A stretch of 64,000 nucleotides of DNA from an uncultured Rubritalea sp. GTDB lineage: Bacteria > Verrucomicrobiota > Verrucomicrobiia > Verrucomicrobiales > Akkermansiaceae. The notes below the pieces were generated by a model. That model worked only from the letters and a program-made list of their open reading frames with translations, was not told the DNA's origin and ran no database searches. Each line of letters opens with the position of its first letter. Position 1 is the first letter of the stretch. Below, piece by piece: positions 26,174-35,653 of the stretch. The DNA lies in NCBI GenBank assembly GCA_937132085.1, contig CAKZNV010000107.1:1-64000 (forward strand). The letters are read 5' to 3'. The position numbers were made by a program, and so were the translations under genes.

Positions 26174-26818
26174 ATGTTGATTATTGGACATCGTGGAGCC
26201 TGTGGGCTCGAACCTGAAAATACATTGCGTTCCGTGCAGAGAGCGATGGATCTAGGTGTCGATATGGTAGAGATAGATATCTATGAACACGAGGGACGTC
26301 TCATCGTAATGCATGATCAAACGCTGGATCGGACTACTAATGGTGTGGGGAAATATTCTGACTATAGCCTAGATCATTTACGTAAACTAGATGCCGGCAA
26401 GGGCGAAAGAATTCCCTATCTAGAAGAAGTGATAGAGCTGACACGTGATAAGGTAGGTTTGAATATTGAGATCAAAGGCAGGGGAGTTGTTCCGCTGTTA
26501 GATCAGACGATTCATAGCGATGATGGCTTTTTAGTATCCTCGTATGACTGGGATCAGCTGAATGAATATCGACAATTAAGCTCAGAGATAACGCTTGGAG
26601 TGTTAGGGGAAGACCCATTCGAGGTCGCACGAAAACTGAATGCTTACTCTGTGCATCCAGGTTTAATTCGTCTAACAGATGAGTATATGCGTCAGGCGAG
26701 AGAGGGTGAATTACAGGTCTTTGCACATTCTGTTAGAAGTGACGAAAACTGGGATTTGGTAAGAAAATTTAAAGTGGATGGTTGTTTTGTAGACGATCCC
26801 TCAACATATCATATGTAG
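26174..26818 (+). CDS. Glycerophosphodiester phosphodiesterase
   Basis: Hydrolyses glycerophosphodiesters from phospholipid breakdown to glycerol 3-phosphate and an alcohol. The GDPD signature IGHRGACGLEPENT is at residues 3-16, with the metal-site acids in VEIDIY and the second His in VMHDQTLDRTTNG. At 214 residues it is a short, cytoplasmic (signal-less) UgpQ-type enzyme. It is transcribed away from glpD with 50 bp between starts, so both may share a control region; the two steps are consecutive in the pathway. Confidence 0.92.
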   Translation: MLIIGHRGACGLEPENTLRSVQRAMDLGVDMVEIDIYEHEGRLIVMHDQTLDRTTNGVGKYSDYSLDHLRKLDAGKGERIPYLEEVIELTRDKVGLNIEIKGRGVVPLLDQTIHSDDGFLVSSYDWDQLNEYRQLSSEITLGVLGEDPFEVARKLNAYSVHPGLIRLTDEYMRQAREGELQVFAHSVRSDENWDLVRKFKVDGCFVDDPSTYHM

Positions 26819-26830
26819 CCTAAACTCTCA

Positions 26831-28150
26831 CTAAACAAACAGATCTAGGATGGGCTTACCGTCTCTGGCTTGCATCTTGAATGGTCGCTTGCTAGCTGAG
26901 TAGAGTGTCTTGTCATACTCGATGCCTAGAGCGTGTCCGATGGTAGCGTTGAAGTCCGTGGCAGTGACCTTGTCTTTGACTACACTAGTTCCAGTGGCAT
27001 CAGTTTCACCGTGGACGTAGCCGCCTTTCACACCGCCTCCAGCCATGATGCAGGAGAATGCTTTAGGGAAGTGGTTTCTTCCAGCATTAGCAGTGAGCTT
27101 AGGTGATCGGCCGAACTCTGTGGCGAGAACGACAAGTGTGGAGTCTAACAATCCTTTGACCTTGAGGTCCTCTAACAGAGCAGAGAATCCTTGATCTAAC
27201 ATAGGTAGTTTGTCTGCTGCATTTCCGAAGACATCGTCATGCCAATCGAATCCGCCGAGCTCTACTTCTACAAATCGGACGCCACGCTCTACTAAGCGAC
27301 GTGCGAGTAGACAGCCTTTTGAGAAGTTGCTAGCTCCGTATAGTTTATGAGTGGTTGTCGATTCTTTAGAGAGGTCGAATGCTTCTAGATCCTTGGATCG
27401 CATGAGCTTGACGGCGGCTGCATACATTTCATTGTAAGCACGAACGTCCTTCTGAGCGGGTGCGAATTTCTCATCAAAGTCGTGATCTAAATCTTGGCGG
27501 ATGGTGAGTTGTTTCTCGAAATCTTCATCAGAAAGATGCTTAGGCACTGAGGAATTTTGTAGGCCAGAGAGAGCATTTCCGATAGGTAGTGGCTGATAGT
27601 TAGGCTCAAAAAATCCTGCCCCTGGGTGACCGCTTCCGCAGTTCACAGTGACGAATCCCGGGATGGTGTCGTTGAGTGGTTTGGCTAGTTTATTCACCCA
27701 TCCACCAGCGGTAGGGTGAGTGATCGATGAGCGTGGAGTGTAGCCAGTGCGCATGAAATATCTGCCTGGTCCGTGTGCTCCCTGTGTGGTGCTCATGGAG
27801 CGGATGATGGAGAGCTTGTCAGCGTGGCGAGCTAGGTTAGGTAAATACTCGCTGAGCTGGATACCATCGGCATTGGTCTTGATCGCCTTCTTGTCACCGT
27901 GGATATTTGCGGCAGCTTGAGGTTTAGGATCGAAGGTGTCGAGGTGGGTCATTCCTCCGGACATGTAGAGGTAGATCACGTGCTTGGCTTTCGCTGCTTT
28001 AGAGGCTAGAGCAGGATCACTGGTATCGGCAAAGGCTGGTGTGTTAAAGAGCTGAGCGAGGCTTCCTCCGAGAGTGACCCCGAAGCATGTCTTGGCTGTG
28101 GTGGCTAAAAAGTCGCGGCGATTGAGTGTAGAAAGTTTATTTTGCATCAT
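26831..28150 (-). CDS. DUF1501 family exported protein (Tat signal)
   Basis: A 439-residue protein of the sulfatase-like DUF1501 family. The N-terminus has a twin-arginine signal (LNRRDFLATTAKTCFGVTLG). Seen later are HVIYLYMSGGMTHLDTFDPK, the segment SMSTTQGAHGPGRYFMRTGY, GGFDWHDDVFG and VVLATEFGRSPKL, all family landmarks. In Planctomycetes and Verrucomicrobia these genes are almost always paired with a DUF1549/DUF1553 gene, as here, 21 nt downstream of it on the same strand. The biochemical role of the pair is not established to my knowledge. Confidence 0.9.
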   Translation of the reverse strand: MMQNKLSTLNRRDFLATTAKTCFGVTLGGSLAQLFNTPAFADTSDPALASKAAKAKHVIYLYMSGGMTHLDTFDPKPQAAANIHGDKKAIKTNADGIQLSEYLPNLARHADKLSIIRSMSTTQGAHGPGRYFMRTGYTPRSSITHPTAGGWVNKLAKPLNDTIPGFVTVNCGSGHPGAGFFEPNYQPLPIGNALSGLQNSSVPKHLSDEDFEKQLTIRQDLDHDFDEKFAPAQKDVRAYNEMYAAAVKLMRSKDLEAFDLSKESTTTHKLYGASNFSKGCLLARRLVERGVRFVEVELGGFDWHDDVFGNAADKLPMLDQGFSALLEDLKVKGLLDSTLVVLATEFGRSPKLTANAGRNHFPKAFSCIMAGGGVKGGYVHGETDATGTSVVKDKVTATDFNATIGHALGIEYDKTLYSASKRPFKMQARDGKPILDLFV

Positions 28151-28171
28151 GAAAATGAGTTATGGTGATAG

Positions 28172-30310
28172 CTATCTTACGAAGAGGAAGCGCTTTGAGT
28201 TGAGCATGGCCTTGGCTAGGATCTGAGTTTTCTTAAAATCAGACATGTAGGCCGTGTATTTAGATTTCTCACGCTCGGTAGGGTAGGTGGAGTAGATGGA
28301 GAGGAAAAGGACGTCTAGTTTCTCTTCATTGGTCTTAGCTTTGGCAATCAGCTGGGGCAGTAGGCCTTTTTTATCTGTCACTGAGCCGACTTCTCGACCG
28401 TTGAGCAGAGTGAGGGTCTGAGGGATAGATGCGAAGGTGCTGGAACCATCAGGGATCTGACGATCTGATGCTCCGAACTGTTGTAGTAAATTGCCTTTTT
28501 TAGATGGGGCTGGCACTTCGGATGCTCGCATGATTCCTTTTGATCGGCTTCTTGTTTTACCCATTGTCATCATGCTCGCCATCTCTGCTACGGCTGGGTT
28601 GGCATTGTCTTTGGCTTTCTTTTTAGCTTTGTTTTGAATGCCCTTGAGTTTTGCATAGAGGGCTCGCATTTGCGCTTGGATCTTAGCTGCTTTGGCAGGA
28701 TCTCCTTCGCCAGTAGCCTTATCTCTTTCTGCTTTGAGTCGTCTTGTTTCTTTCTTCAGTGAAAGGAGTTGTTTCTCAGTGTCGTCGGCTAGTTTATCTA
28801 GCTGTATCACAGTCTGAGGTGAGGCGGTGAGTAGTGTTTTAATAGAGACTTGGTAAGCCTTCCATGAGTGCTTCAGAGTGAAGTTGTAATTGGCATCTAT
28901 GTTACCTTTTTCTAAGGTGGCTAGTGAGTCGTGGACTTGTTCTGCACTGAGTCTCTGGAGGATTGGTCCTTGGAAATTATAAGCTGATCCTTGCACTACC
29001 TCTATCGTTCCTACTTCACGCTGGAATAGCTGAGTGTGGTAGAGGATTCGGAGAGTTTCACGTGTGTTGTAGTTATTGGAGCGAAGGATTTTCTCTACTA
29101 ACGCGAGTGCTTCTGGGTGCGATACTTTGGTGCGGTCAGTCCAGTTATCGATAGGTTCAGCGAGAGCGTATCCGAAGGCACGTTTCCAGAGACGGTTAGC
29201 GATGTTCTTAGTGAACTGTGGGTTTTCTGGGCTAGTGACCCAGTTAGCAAATGTAGTGAGCCTGTCTTCGCCCGGAGCAGGGTGGGGCATGCTGCCGAAG
29301 AGGACAGAAGGCTTGACGATTTCACCCGGCTTACCATCGTTGTATTGATAGTCTTCAGGAAGCTTGAGAACCTTACTATTGTTCACCGTAGTTTCGTTTC
29401 GGCCGAACTGCTTAAACAGCGTGCGCAGGTCTCGGTAGTGCTTCTTATACTTGGCGACGTTGTTCTGATTTTTCTTACGATTCTTGCCCTTAGTCTTGTT
29501 TTTAGCTTGGGCTTTCATCTTATCTTCATCGATATTCACACCCTCTGTTTTAGCGATGTGTTTGACTGTCTCTCGAATCTTCATGTTAGCCGAGGAACTC
29601 TTGTAATCTAAATTCCCAGCGAAAGCAGCGAGGCTATAATATTGCTTCTGAGTCCAGTCTTCGAACGGATGATCGTGGCATTGAGCACAGCCGATCTGTG
29701 TGCCTAAAAAGACTTGGACACTATTGCTGACATTGTCTAAAAGCATGTTTCTATCACGAAGATAATATCCCACTGCCGGGTTCTCGCTGGTGTGGCCTTT
29801 AGCTGACAACATGGAGTTAACGAACTTGTCGTATGGCATGTTATTATTCACAGCATCTCGGATCCAGACATGCCAACCAAGGCCGTGTTGGTCAGAGTTT
29901 GTGTGTAGGCGAAGCATGTCAGCCCAGTAGTTGAACATGGTAGAATTATAGCCAGGGGAATAAACCAGAGCATCGATGAGGTCAGCACGTTTGGTAAGGG
30001 ACTTGTCAGCGAGAAATCTAGTCGCTTCACTATGAGTAGGGATTCGACCAATAATCTGGATGTAGGAACGACGCAGGAAAGTAGCGTCATCAATGACTGG
30101 ATTAGGCTTCAACTCAGCTTTCTCAAGGTCATCCTTCACAGCTTGGTCGATCAGCAGGCTGGTGTTGTGAATGACATCTTGTTGATGAGAAGGCTTGTTC
30201 TCTAAAGCCACGGAGCTGCTACTAGCCACATTAGTATCAGCCGCTGTAAACACGATGCTGGCTAATAATGAGATGGGTAGGATGAGTAAAATGGATGTCT
30301 TCTTATTCAT
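28172..30310 (-). CDS. DUF1549/DUF1553 domain exported protein
   Basis: A 712-residue exported protein (signal peptide residues 4-25). DUF1549 occupies about 45-260, with the Cys pair in QIGCAQCHDHPFEDWTQKQY, a cytochrome-like CxxCH that could bind haem or metal. A Lys-rich insertion follows near 260-290, then DUF1553 (about 335-700) with RLWKRAFGYALAEPIDNW, a coiled-coil segment at about 505-570 (KKETRRLKAERDKATGEGD), and LNGREV. It is the first gene of a two-gene operon with the DUF1501 gene. Function unknown. Confidence 0.9.
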   Translation of the reverse strand: MNKKTSILLILPISLLASIVFTAADTNVASSSSVALENKPSHQQDVIHNTSLLIDQAVKDDLEKAELKPNPVIDDATFLRRSYIQIIGRIPTHSEATRFLADKSLTKRADLIDALVYSPGYNSTMFNYWADMLRLHTNSDQHGLGWHVWIRDAVNNNMPYDKFVNSMLSAKGHTSENPAVGYYLRDRNMLLDNVSNSVQVFLGTQIGCAQCHDHPFEDWTQKQYYSLAAFAGNLDYKSSSANMKIRETVKHIAKTEGVNIDEDKMKAQAKNKTKGKNRKKNQNNVAKYKKHYRDLRTLFKQFGRNETTVNNSKVLKLPEDYQYNDGKPGEIVKPSVLFGSMPHPAPGEDRLTTFANWVTSPENPQFTKNIANRLWKRAFGYALAEPIDNWTDRTKVSHPEALALVEKILRSNNYNTRETLRILYHTQLFQREVGTIEVVQGSAYNFQGPILQRLSAEQVHDSLATLEKGNIDANYNFTLKHSWKAYQVSIKTLLTASPQTVIQLDKLADDTEKQLLSLKKETRRLKAERDKATGEGDPAKAAKIQAQMRALYAKLKGIQNKAKKKAKDNANPAVAEMASMMTMGKTRSRSKGIMRASEVPAPSKKGNLLQQFGASDRQIPDGSSTFASIPQTLTLLNGREVGSVTDKKGLLPQLIAKAKTNEEKLDVLFLSIYSTYPTEREKSKYTAYMSDFKKTQILAKAMLNSKRFLFVR

Positions 30311-30446
30311 GATAGAAAATGTTGATGTGAGCCTAAACTGCTACTGCTAAACATTAAACTAGCAAAGTGAGGAGAAGTTGCACATTTAAAACACCTATTT
30401 TGAGGAACTCAGATAGTAGCGAAATGAGCGATTTAGTTAGGTTTCT

Positions 30447-30639
30447 ACCACGAATCTACACGAATTGACTCGAATGCTGGTGTTGTGTGCTCGGTGCTTT
30501 GGGTTTAAGAAGCTTTTGTCAGTCGCTGTTCATGTTGCTTATAGAGTTTCTGTTTCATCATGCTGGTTCCGTCTATTCCGTGCCTTCCGTGGTCATAAAT
30601 GCTTCATCATTTTCGGTTCCATCGTCCATCATTCGTGGT
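30447..30639. repeat. Inverted ACCACGAAT motif pair in the 433-bp gap before paiB
   Basis: ACCACGAAT at 30447-30455 is repeated inverted as ATTCGTGGT at 30631-30639. Between lie CGAATCTACACGAATT-type short repeats and CCGTGCCTTCCGTGGT. Such ACCACGAAT strings look like decayed dispersed repeats. Nothing in the gap 30311-30742 looks like a gene; its last 60 bases are the shared leader element. Confidence 0.4.
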
Positions 30640-30681
30640 GAAAAATCTGCATCATACTGGGATTGTATTAGCGCTAGTCTC

Positions 30682-30742
30682 ATCATTTCGATTTACATTC
30701 CTTCTCCTCAAAGCCAATCTTCCTTGGAGAGAAATTAGCATT
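30682..30742 (+). promoter_or_regulatory. Shared leader element, copy 1 (upstream of the PaiB-like gene)
   Basis: The 18-mer ATCATTTCGATTTACATT, ten variable bases, AAAGCCAATCT (30710-30720), then 22 bases to the ATG. The same two blocks with the same 10-base gap occur upstream of pyrE (37953-38012), 21 bases before that ATG. The matched layout suggests a 5'-UTR element or a recent duplication of a leader. Confidence 0.55.
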
Positions 30743-31354
30743 ATGTATATTCCAGAAAAATTTAGAGTAGAAGACAGAGCTGAGATTTTGGAGTTCATTC
30801 GCCAGTATCCTTTTGGGTTGTTGCTTACGGTGAATGATGGTGAGATCGATGATACACACACTCCGTTTATTTTGTCTGAATGTGGAGAGTATCTCTTCGG
30901 TCATATAGCCAAAGCCAATAGTCATTGGAAGGGCTGGAGTGACGACACTAAAGCAAAAGTAGTTTTCACTGGACCGCATGCGTATGTTTCGCCGAGCTAT
31001 TATGCCTCTGAATTTAATGTCCCTACTTGGAACTACACCGCAGTTTCTATCTCAGGAAAGCTCACCGTGATCGACGATGAAGCGGAGGTGTTAGAGTTCC
31101 TAGACCAACTAGTTATTGAAAATGAAGGCTCTGAGGAGGCTTGGCAACTAGACCGAAATAATGATAATTATATGAAGTTGTTAGGTGGAATTGTTGTCTT
31201 TAAAATCTCAATAGATACTGTGAATGCTTGCTTCAAGCTGAACCAGAATAAGACAAGTGAAGACCAGCATGGGGTGATCAGCTCATTACAGAAAAGCAGC
31301 TGCCCATTTGACCATGGAGTGGCTGATCTGATGGAGGGGAATAGGGAGAAATGA
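30743..31354 (+). CDS. PaiB-like FMN-binding protein
   Basis: A 203-residue protein of the PaiB/FMN_bind_2 family, a split-barrel flavin-binding fold annotated as a transcriptional regulator in Bacillus. Start MYIPEKFRVED is the usual N-terminus, and the region EFIRQYPFGLLLTVNDGEID with HTPFIL, GHIAKANSHWKGW and PTWNYTAVSISGKL matches. The ATG at 30743 is preferred: a longer frame (from 30599) would translate the leader element. It ends in TGA with no open frame after it. Confidence 0.85.
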   Translation: MYIPEKFRVEDRAEILEFIRQYPFGLLLTVNDGEIDDTHTPFILSECGEYLFGHIAKANSHWKGWSDDTKAKVVFTGPHAYVSPSYYASEFNVPTWNYTAVSISGKLTVIDDEAEVLEFLDQLVIENEGSEEAWQLDRNNDNYMKLLGGIVVFKISIDTVNACFKLNQNKTSEDQHGVISSLQKSSCPFDHGVADLMEGNREK

Positions 31355-31402
31355 GCAAACAACCAATGATGATAGTGGTCGATTCTTATCTAGACAATCT
31401 CT

Positions 31403-32233
31403 CTAATTAGTCTTGTGCAAATGCACATCAGTTTGTGGGTATGGGAATGAGATTCCTTCTTTATCAAAGGTCTTCTTAACATTCTCATTCATATCAAAGT
31501 AGATGCCCCAGTAGTCTGATGCATCTGCCCATACTCGAACGATGATATTGACTGAACTATCAGCTAGCGCATGAACGGCAACAAAGGATTCAGGATCTTT
31601 ATCGATTCTAGAATCAGCCTCGATTAGAGACATTAGTATGCTTTTAGCGTGGTCGATGTCATCATCATAACCAATACCGAAGGTGAAATCGACACGACGT
31701 TTACTCTCGGCAGAGTAGTTTATGATTGAGCCTGTAGCAACCGGACCGTTGGGTAAAATGATGCGCTTGTTGTCACCTGTATTAATCACTGTGTTGAAAA
31801 CCTGAATGCTCTTCACTTTTCCTGAATGCCCTTGGGCTTCAATGAAATCACCCACTTTAAATGGCTTTAGAATGAGGATAAGCACACCACCTGCGAAGTT
31901 CTGTAGTGTTCCAGAGAGGGCTAGTCCCACCGCTAGACCAGCAGCTCCGAGAATGGCGACGAAGGAAGAGGTCGGTATACCTGCTATTCCAGCACATGTA
32001 ACAATAAGCACTATCTTTAATGCCAAAGAAACGAGACTGTAGATGAAGGTTTCTAGTGCTTCGTCATACTCAGCCTTTTCAAACCAGCGACGCAGACCTT
32101 TACAAATGATGTTCACAAGCTTCCACCCAATCCAGAGTGTGAATAAAGCGGTAATAATCTTTAGTCCATAAGTAGCAAATTGGTGTTCTTCAGCGAAGTC
32201 AGAAGCTAGTTTTAGTATGTTTTGGAAGTCCAT
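31403..32233 (-). CDS. Small-conductance mechanosensitive channel, MscS family
   Basis: A 276-residue inner-membrane channel that opens under membrane tension to relieve osmotic shock. Three membrane helices are seen at about 20-42, 60-85 and 88-125. The pore-lining third helix is FVAILGAAGLAVGLALSG followed by NFAGGVLIL, and the cytoplasmic beta domain carries KPFKVGDFIE and the MscS hallmark IILPNGPV. Length is close to E. coli MscS (286). Monocistronic by appearance. Confidence 0.92.
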   Translation of the reverse strand: MDFQNILKLASDFAEEHQFATYGLKIITALFTLWIGWKLVNIICKGLRRWFEKAEYDEALETFIYSLVSLALKIVLIVTCAGIAGIPTSSFVAILGAAGLAVGLALSGTLQNFAGGVLILILKPFKVGDFIEAQGHSGKVKSIQVFNTVINTGDNKRIILPNGPVATGSIINYSAESKRRVDFTFGIGYDDDIDHAKSILMSLIEADSRIDKDPESFVAVHALADSSVNIIVRVWADASDYWGIYFDMNENVKKTFDKEGISFPYPQTDVHLHKTN

Positions 32234-32409
32234 GATGATGAGGTGTCTTAATGCTAGAAATTGAAAGATTTGATAAAGTGGTTGGGAGTTAATTGCTGTG
32301 TGCCGAGAAGCTGACTAGTTTTCAGATTAGGGTCAATATGGAAAAGGTAAGTTTGTTTAATTTGGTGTTTTAGAGCTGACTACTTGATTCTGATCTTTGA
32401 TAGCCTCCC

Positions 32410-33090
32410 TTATGCTCCGTTTTCTCCTGATGACTGACTACCATCGCCTTGCAATTGGATCTGCACTAGACGCTCAAAGACCTTGGGGAGTTGCTCTATG
32501 TTCTTGCCCACGGTTTCAATGCCCTGCTCTTGCCCTAGTTCGAGCAAGAGTTGAATTGACTCGATCGTGGATAAGTATTCAGCCTGGGGCTGTTTCTTAA
32601 ACTTAAAATTTGATGGCTGACGCGGAGTGAAACTTACGGTGGGCAGCGCTTGGATATTTTTGCTCAGGCGCAGTATTTTTCCGGCCAATGGCCAGGTGCC
32701 GTCCACCACGAAAACCTGTAGTTTACCCTGGTGTCCTGTCAACGATCGATACCCATCATTCGATAGGTTGACTGCCTGTGGGCCGGGAAATAGTAGAACG
32801 GAAGTGTATTCTGGTTCTTCGATCAACGCTCGGACCTTGCTGTCATAAGTGAAATCAATCCCTACATGCAGGCGACTGTTCTTCAATGCGAGGTGACACA
32901 ATCGGCCGGTGCCGCTCTTTTGTTTGTGAGCCTCTTTGGGGTGCATCAGGATCACAAAGCGAGTATGCGTATCGAACGGTTGGATGAGTTCACAGAGGCA
33001 CACTGATGTAGGACGGTTGCAGACGTGACAATGCTCACGATAAACGGGTAAAAGATTTCGTTTTCTATCGAGATATTGCTGTGATTTCAT
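32410..33090 (-). CDS. DTW-domain tRNA-uridine aminocarboxypropyltransferase
   Basis: A 226-residue enzyme of the TapT/YfiP family that transfers the aminocarboxypropyl group of SAM to tRNA uridine (acp3U). Seen: N-terminal zinc-type cluster CHVCNRPTSVCLC at 21-33, VILMHPKEAHKQKSGTGRL, the motif VVDGTWPLAGKI near 130 that names the family, and a late KKQPQAEYLSTIESI stretch. The C-terminal 20 residues are Gln/Gly/Ser rich. No neighbour suggests an operon. Confidence 0.85.
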   Translation of the reverse strand: MKSQQYLDRKRNLLPVYREHCHVCNRPTSVCLCELIQPFDTHTRFVILMHPKEAHKQKSGTGRLCHLALKNSRLHVGIDFTYDSKVRALIEEPEYTSVLLFPGPQAVNLSNDGYRSLTGHQGKLQVFVVDGTWPLAGKILRLSKNIQALPTVSFTPRQPSNFKFKKQPQAEYLSTIESIQLLLELGQEQGIETVGKNIEQLPKVFERLVQIQLQGDGSQSSGENGA

Positions 33091-33184
33091 AGCTAGGAAG
33101 TTTGTAAATAATGGGGGGAAGAGGGTTATAAGGAGAAATGATTAAATTGTGGAAGATGAAATTATACACCTACCGTCCCTCCCT

Positions 33185-33742
33185 CTAATCGGATAGCTCT
33201 AGTTCATAGTAGTTATAGGTCTCACATTCTGTCGATCGTTCTTCGTTATAAGAATACCCAGCTCGAAGCAAAACTCTCGAGGATTCTTTGTTTTCCTTCA
33301 TAGAACATGCCCAAAGCATTTTGTATCCAGCTTCTTTCGCTAGTTCGATTACTGCTAAAACAGTATTAGTCATCACACCACGATGCTCAATACTACACAG
33401 ATAGCCTATTTCAGCACTGTTGATATCTGCAGTCTTGATGTCAATGCTCGCAGCAGGGCTTCCATCCTCGGTCAAAAGAATGAACACAAATTGCTCATGA
33501 TTCTTCCAGCCATTGGTTCCCATCTCGAAGAATCCTTTCGCCATCTCTATTCCATAAGCTTCACCCTTGAGTCTTTCTTCAAAAATCCAAGAATATACTT
33601 TTGGCTCATTGCCTATGGCTATCAATCGCTCAAGCATTTCATCCGTAGGCTCAACCTCATCTACTCGTTTTAGAAAATAGGTGGAACCAGTTAAGTGATT
33701 TATCACTGGAATGGTGATATTACTGGGGGGATTTGGTGTCAT
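33185..33742 (-). CDS. GNAT family acetyltransferase
   Basis: A 185-residue RimJ-like N-acetyltransferase. The fold is seen in SPAASIDIKTADINSAEIGY (strand pair), the CoA-loop region CSIEHRGVMTNTVLAVIELA and the last strand with ENKESSRVLLRAGY. It uses acetyl-CoA; the substrate cannot be told. First of seven stand-alone GNAT genes between 33 and 50 kb, and the only one in its immediate area on this strand, divergent from another GNAT gene. Confidence 0.75.
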   Translation of the reverse strand: MTPNPPSNITIPVINHLTGSTYFLKRVDEVEPTDEMLERLIAIGNEPKVYSWIFEERLKGEAYGIEMAKGFFEMGTNGWKNHEQFVFILLTEDGSPAASIDIKTADINSAEIGYLCSIEHRGVMTNTVLAVIELAKEAGYKMLWACSMKENKESSRVLLRAGYSYNEERSTECETYNYYELELSD

Positions 33743-33831
33743 GTGGTTTTAAAACAGATAATTTAAACTACTCTAGAGGAATAGTGATCGCTTATCTATT
33801 CGTCAAGGATGGATGCTTCTGACAGTATAAA

Positions 33832-34326
33832 ATGAAATTAACGAGAATAGAAATGAATCAACTACCTAAAGCTCCCGAATCACTACGCTACGGCAAGGTA
33901 AAGATTGTGTTTGATCGATTGACGGAAGGGGACACTGAGCGAGGGTTTGCTCCAGGATACCATTTTAAGATCCTTAATACCAACTGCGTTGAGGTTGGTC
34001 ATTTTAATTTTCGTGTGCGTGACTCTGAGCATGTGAGGCTGGCAGCTGGTCATATTGGCTATGAGATACTAGAAGAACATCGCGGCCACGGCTATGCTGG
34101 TGATGCTTGCTTAGCTGCTTCTCAGTGGATTGCAGATATTGCGCAGAAAGTTTCACAGGAAATATTGATCACTACCGATCCTGATAATATACCGAGTATT
34201 CGAACCATTGAAAGAATTGGAGCCACCTTTCTCGATGAAGTATCTGTGCCAATAGGTGACCCTCATTATCTGAGAGGATCATACCGTAAAAGGCGATATA
34301 GATGGAGACCTGCTTCGATTGTATAA
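33832..34326 (+). CDS. GNAT family acetyltransferase
   Basis: A 164-residue N-acetyltransferase. The CoA-binding loop reads EHRGHGYAGDACLAAS, after the strand AAGHIGYEIL, and the C-terminal NIPSIRTIERIGATFLDE is the usual last helix and strand. The first strand is seen as HFNFRVRD. Substrate unknown. It is divergent from the 33185 GNAT gene and precedes a small P-loop kinase by 58 nt on the same strand. Confidence 0.75.
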   Translation: MKLTRIEMNQLPKAPESLRYGKVKIVFDRLTEGDTERGFAPGYHFKILNTNCVEVGHFNFRVRDSEHVRLAAGHIGYEILEEHRGHGYAGDACLAASQWIADIAQKVSQEILITTDPDNIPSIRTIERIGATFLDEVSVPIGDPHYLRGSYRKRRYRWRPASIV

Positions 34327-34384
34327 TTGTGTTCACCGAAGATTCACACTTGTCCGTATTTGTATTTCGATATAGATCCTACTG

Positions 34385-34891
34385 ATGAGTAAGGCAATAC
34401 AACTAGTGGTCTATGGGAATGGAGGTTCTGGGAAGACTACATTGGCGAAGAGTTGTGTTGAACGTGATGGCTTAGCGCATTTGGATTTGGATACAATTGC
34501 CTGGGCTCGACCTGGAGTGAGACAGTGCCAGAAGACAAGCGAAAAACTATTAAGAAAATTCATGTCTCAGCATGACCATTGGGTGGTAGAAGGTTGCTAC
34601 TCCTCGTTGATTTCAATCGCTGCTGAATCAGCAAATCATTTGGTTTTTCTTAATCTAGGAATAGAGAGTTGCATGCAAAATTGTAAATCCAGAGGCTGGG
34701 AACAGCAAAAGTATGAATCAAAGGAGCAACAGGATGAGCAACTCCAGAATTTACTAGATTGGGTTGCCAGATACGAGTCTCGCACAGGAGAATTTTCTCT
34801 TATCGAGCATCAGGCTATTTTTGAAGTATTTGAAGGAGATAAGGCTGAAATCAAATCAAAGAGTGACGCTGAAAATTGGGTCACACACTAG
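34385..34891 (+). CDS. Small P-loop kinase-like protein
   Basis: A 168-residue protein with Walker A YGNGGSGKTTLAK at residues 10-22 and a lid-type segment HWVVEGCYSSLI near 65. The sequence resembles the adenylate-kinase-like 'topology modulation' (FlaR-type) proteins. Small kinases of this kind phosphorylate nucleosides or other small molecules, but the substrate is not predicted here. A related gene is at 40591. The gene ends 21 nt before a convergent PEP-CTERM gene. Confidence 0.65.
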   Translation: MSKAIQLVVYGNGGSGKTTLAKSCVERDGLAHLDLDTIAWARPGVRQCQKTSEKLLRKFMSQHDHWVVEGCYSSLISIAAESANHLVFLNLGIESCMQNCKSRGWEQQKYESKEQQDEQLQNLLDWVARYESRTGEFSLIEHQAIFEVFEGDKAEIKSKSDAENWVTH

Positions 34892-34912
34892 TTTGATAGA
34901 TGTGATGCTTGC

Positions 34913-35551
34913 TTATCGCTTTCGGCGTCCAATAAGCCCTAGTGCACCAATCCCTAGGAGAGCTGTGCTGGACGGCTCAGGAACTGATCCAATGATATCG
35001 ATACCAATAGCTTCAGCTCCCTCGGCTCCAAAATAGTTATAAGTCCATGTCAGAGTTTGAACTGAGTTACTAGCTATTGTATAATCTGCTGCTGCACCAG
35101 GTCCAATAGTCGCAGCATAAGCCTCAAAAAATTGCTGACCGTTATCTGTATATGCAAGGTCAGTTGAGCTGAGTAGATTCCAGTCAGAGCCATCAGTATC
35201 TAGCGTTACGTTTTCAAACGTAGCGTTACCGAGAGCTTCCTCTCCATATACGGTGATATTCACAGTAGAACTAAAGGTAAATTGATACACTGCTGAGCCA
35301 GCTCCAGAAGCTGTTCTGTGATAAAAATCTAGACCATCGTTACCTCTTCCGTTCAGGAGTAAGGTAGTTTCGCCTGAAAGTTGCTTGAAAGTAACAGTTC
35401 CTGTAGTGGAGTCCGCTGCTGTCCAGTTAAACACCTGACCAGAAGATGAATTTATAAGGGCTGTATCTAAGCCAGAAAAATCAAGCGTTTGTGCAGTAAC
35501 TGTAGTAGAGATAGCTATTGATGTAGCTAAGATTGTGAAAATATTTTTCAT
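34913..35551 (-). CDS. PEP-CTERM sorted exported protein
   Basis: A 212-residue secreted protein: signal peptide to about residue 20 (FTILATSIAISTTVTAQ), a beta-rich middle (TLLLNGRGNDG, YQFTFSSTVNITVYGEE, TLTWTYNYFG) and the sorting tail VPEPSSTALLGIGALGLIGR with basic end RRKR. Exosortase would cut this tail during export. No catalytic motif is seen. It is convergent with the kinase gene and shares its tail type with two other proteins here. Confidence 0.8.
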   Translation of the reverse strand: MKNIFTILATSIAISTTVTAQTLDFSGLDTALINSSSGQVFNWTAADSTTGTVTFKQLSGETTLLLNGRGNDGLDFYHRTASGAGSAVYQFTFSSTVNITVYGEEALGNATFENVTLDTDGSDWNLLSSTDLAYTDNGQQFFEAYAATIGPGAAADYTIASNSVQTLTWTYNYFGAEGAEAIGIDIIGSVPEPSSTALLGIGALGLIGRRKR

Positions 35552-35653
35552 AGTTTTGAACGAATAATGTTAATTGGGGGTAAATTATTGAAATCTAATG
35601 TATGAAGATAATCAATTTTTTTTTAAGATTTATTCCATCCTCAGAGTATCCAA

